Shown: positions 31,774 to 33,484 of the stretch, piece after piece
Position numbering within the stretch: the first letter of the stretch is position 1
How the letters are laid out: every line of letters starts with the position of its first letter
NCBI RefSeq assembly: GCF_900113865.1
Contig: NZ_FOQY01000056.1
Coordinates: forward strand, 1-33,484
Direction of reading: 5' to 3'
DNA from: Streptosporangium canum
GTDB taxonomy: Bacteria; Actinomycetota; Actinomycetes; Streptosporangiales; Streptosporangiaceae
Length of the DNA stretch: 33,484 nt
Program-made: the position numbers and the translations under genes
Notes under the pieces: model-generated
The model's input: the letters and a program-made list of their open reading frames with translations, nothing else
The model's database searches: none
What the model was told of the DNA's origin: nothing

Positions 31774-32227
31774 ATCCAGTTCCCCTTCCACGGACCAGAG
31801 CGCCACGGGACGGTCCAGCGTCATGGCATGAGCCCGCTTCCACAGCACGCCGACTACCGGGCGGCGCACGGCCAAGACCGAGTCTGCAGGCGGCGGCACA
31901 GGCGGCCGATCGCATGGCGTCACATGTGGTCGTGTGAATCCTCCACGACCGGAGAACTCGCGGTCTTCTTCGATCGTGCTCTCTGCCCAGCCCACGGACC
32001 CGCCGTACCGGCCGGGAACCGGGAACAAGGAGGGCATCGTGGACGGGTTGGTCGTCGACCGCTGGAAACTCGCCGGCCTGCGCGAGATCCTCCGCCGGCA
32101 GCTCTTCCTGATCAGGTTGGGGAACAACCGGGCCGTGCGGTATCGGCAGAACCCCCGGACCTGCCATGAGCAGGCGGCGAGGCGGGCCGCGTGCCTGGCC
32201 GGTGGGAAGAGCGTGCAGAGTTGGCCC
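31774..32227. other. 454-bp region, no certain gene
   Basis: It contains the promoter of the hydrolase gene on the minus strand. On the plus strand a strong ribosome binding site AAGGAGGG (32027-32034) lies 4 nt before GTG 32039, which is in frame with the membrane protein at 32228. If used, it would add 63 residues, including a basic segment (WKLAGLREILRRQLFLIRLG). I see no recognised domain in that extension. The rest has nothing convincing. Confidence 0.4.
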
Positions 32228-32815
32228 ATGGGTCTCCTCCTTCTCCTCCTGCTGTTCGTGGTGCCGGCCGGCCCCGGGCTGTGGTTCTGGTGCCGGTCGC
32301 TGGCGGGCGGCCGGTGGCGGCACAGCGCCGGCTGGTTCGCCGGGACGGCTGTGCTGCTCGTGCTGGGAACGGGTGTCACCTACCTCGCCGGCTCCCTGGC
32401 CGGAGGGAACCTGGACCCGGAGGAGGCATGCCACTCCGACGGTCAGACCTACGACCGGGCCTACCGCAGGGCGAACTTCGACGAGTACACGCAGTGGTTC
32501 CCGCTCCATGACAGATGCCACGCGGGCTACGACCTGGTGCCGGGCTGGGTGAACCCGGCCCTGGTCGTCCTGCCTGTCCTGGCTGCCGCCTGCCTCGCAT
32601 ACGCCGTACGGCTGGCCGTGATCCGTCGACGCACCAAGCAGGGCACCCCGGCACGCTCCGCGTCGTCAACGGCTGACCGCGGACGCCCGCCTGCCGGGGG
32701 GGCCGAGGGTTCCGCCGTTCCCGGGGCCGGTCTGTCCGGTGGCCGGGTCGGTGAGAGTCAGGTACATCAGCACCGGCGCCAGGCGGACGGAGGTTCCGGC
32801 GGGGATCAGGTCTGA
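32228..32815 (+). CDS. small membrane protein of unknown function
   Basis: A 195-residue protein with hydrophobic segments at about 1-22, 35-57 and 110-130. Between the second and third lies an extracytoplasmic loop with two cysteines and a Tyr/Asp-rich stretch (EEACHSDGQTYDRAYRRANF, then LHDRCHAGYD), so a disulfide is possible. A 60-residue hydrophilic, low-complexity tail follows. The ATG at 32228 lacks a good ribosome binding site; GTG 32039 in the same frame has an excellent one and may be the true start. Family not recognised. Confidence 0.65.
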   Translation: MGLLLLLLLFVVPAGPGLWFWCRSLAGGRWRHSAGWFAGTAVLLVLGTGVTYLAGSLAGGNLDPEEACHSDGQTYDRAYRRANFDEYTQWFPLHDRCHAGYDLVPGWVNPALVVLPVLAAACLAYAVRLAVIRRRTKQGTPARSASSTADRGRPPAGGAEGSAVPGAGLSGGRVGESQVHQHRRQADGGSGGDQV

Positions 32816-33014
32816 CGCGGTGCCGTGTCAGCGGCCGTGTCAGCACGGCAACGGTCCGGTATCAGCGCGTTCGGCGATGGTGGATGCCATGAGCGGTTCG
32901 ACGATCGCGGCCTCGGGGCTGCGAATGCCCGGTGAACCGCCTGAAGCCCTTCTGAATGCAACGTAGCGTTCGAGCCGCGTCAAACACCTACTATCGCGAG
33001 ATGAGGAAGTGGTC

Positions 33015-33484
33015 ATGGAACACACCGTCACCACGCTGCCGACCGCGCGTCAGCCCGGCTGCCCCTTCGACCCGCCCAAGGAGCTGATCGACGCCCGCGA
33101 GCACGGCCCGATCAGCCGCCTCCCCTTCCCCGACGGACACCAGGGCCGGCTGATCACCGGCTACGACCTGGTCCGGTCGGTCCTGGCCGACCCGCGCTTC
33201 AGCTCACGCAGGGAACTCATGCGCCACCACCCGCTGGCCGACCTCGGCGAGATCGAGGTCCCGCCGGCGCCACCCGGTGAGTTCCTGCTGATGGACGAAC
33301 CCCAGCACGGCCGCTACCGCAAACCGCTGGTGGGCAGGTTCACCGTACGGCGGATGCGGCTGCTCACCGAGCGCGTCGAGCAGATCACCGCCGAGCACCT
33401 GGACGCCATGGAGAAAGCCGGCCCGACGGCCGACCTGGTGACCGCGTTCGCCAAGCCCATCCCCTCCATCGTCATCTGCGAGCT
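33015..33484 (+). CDS. cytochrome P450, N-terminal part (runs off the window)
   Basis: The frame is open to the window edge (156 residues seen of about 400). The start ATG 33015 has AGGAAG 6 nt upstream. The N-terminus PGCPFDPPKELIDAREHGPI is typical of actinobacterial P450s of the CYP105 type, followed by LADPRFSSRR and the helix-C pattern DEPQHGRYRKPLVGRFTVRR, in which D94, H98 and R100/R102 contact the haem. No oxygen-binding, ExxR or haem-Cys segments are in view because they lie beyond the edge. The promoter should lie in 32816-33014; a TACTAT element at about 32990 could be its -10 box. Substrate unknown. Confidence 0.9.
   Translation, partial: MEHTVTTLPTARQPGCPFDPPKELIDAREHGPISRLPFPDGHQGRLITGYDLVRSVLADPRFSSRRELMRHHPLADLGEIEVPPAPPGEFLLMDEPQHGRYRKPLVGRFTVRRMRLLTERVEQITAEHLDAMEKAGPTADLVTAFAKPIPSIVICE

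Noticed and set aside
31828..32169. Small plus-strand frame in the 454-bp gap
   Set aside because: No ribosome binding site, Arg/Pro/His-rich composition and no recognisable domain.

Overview
The window is very GC-rich, with GTG/TTG starts, a mycoredoxin-like CxxC protein, paired HadA/HadB dehydratases behind rpmG, a SARP/AfsR-type giant regulator and a cytochrome P450. This points to a filamentous actinomycete; the gene content fits the Streptosporangiales (Nonomuraea/Streptosporangium-like), but that last step is inference. About 30 genes or gene relics are supported, plus two tRNAs, one clear riboswitch, several palindromic operators and an unusual number of short tandem repeats.

Layout. 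1-450: relic of an IS200-type insertion sequence (TnpA with its middle deleted, a terminal-type hairpin, and an unassigned protein tail). 728-2571: NarL-type two-component pair, followed by a decayed serine hydrolase (2650-3372). 3487-5734: divergent DHA2-type MFS exporter and TetR repressor around a perfect 14-4-14 palindrome. 5771-13055 (minus): a tightly coupled peptide-uptake operon in the order binding lipoprotein, S9 peptidase, DppB, DppC, fused DppD-DppF. 13184-16408: mycoredoxin, an MFS/cupin pair, and a divergent LysR regulator. 16522-17291: a TMEM165/GDT1-family manganese exporter under a yybP-ykoY manganese riboswitch whose predicted platform hides the ribosome binding site. 17644-21992: SDR, murB, an odd CysS-tail/glycosyltransferase fusion, and an AraC-VOC pair. 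22217-23945 (minus): tRNA-Thr, tRNA-Met, rpmG, hadA, hadB. 24049-25300: a secreted protein with about 45 tripeptide repeats, then debris of a molybdopterin-oxidoreductase/fasciclin locus. 25484-30047: hemerythrin protein, SARP-type ATPase regulator, small acidic protein. 30073-33484: amputated prs fragment, secreted epoxide-hydrolase-like enzyme, small membrane protein, and the start of a P450 that runs off the window.

How genes work together. The peptide operon couples capture, import and probable cytosolic cleavage of peptides, with four successive stop/start overlaps. The MFS/TetR pair is a typical self-regulated efflux module. The riboswitch gene exports Mn2+ when Mn2+ is high. rpmG-hadA-hadB links a ribosomal protein to FAS-II type dehydration.

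Two themes stand out beyond single genes. (1) Decay: at least four gene relics (tnpA, serine hydrolase, Mo-oxidoreductase/fasciclin, prs) lie between intact genes, suggesting an accessory, rearranging part of the chromosome. (2) Minisatellites: 24-48 bp direct repeats sit at the shared 3' ends of three convergent gene pairs, and in-frame 30-39 bp repeats sit in protein linkers, together with the 9-nt-based tripeptide array. I did not find CRISPR arrays, a prophage, or a biosynthetic megagene cluster. The strongest candidates for something under-described are the tripeptide-repeat secreted protein, the CysS-tail/glycosyltransferase fusion, and the peptidase built into the peptide transporter operon.
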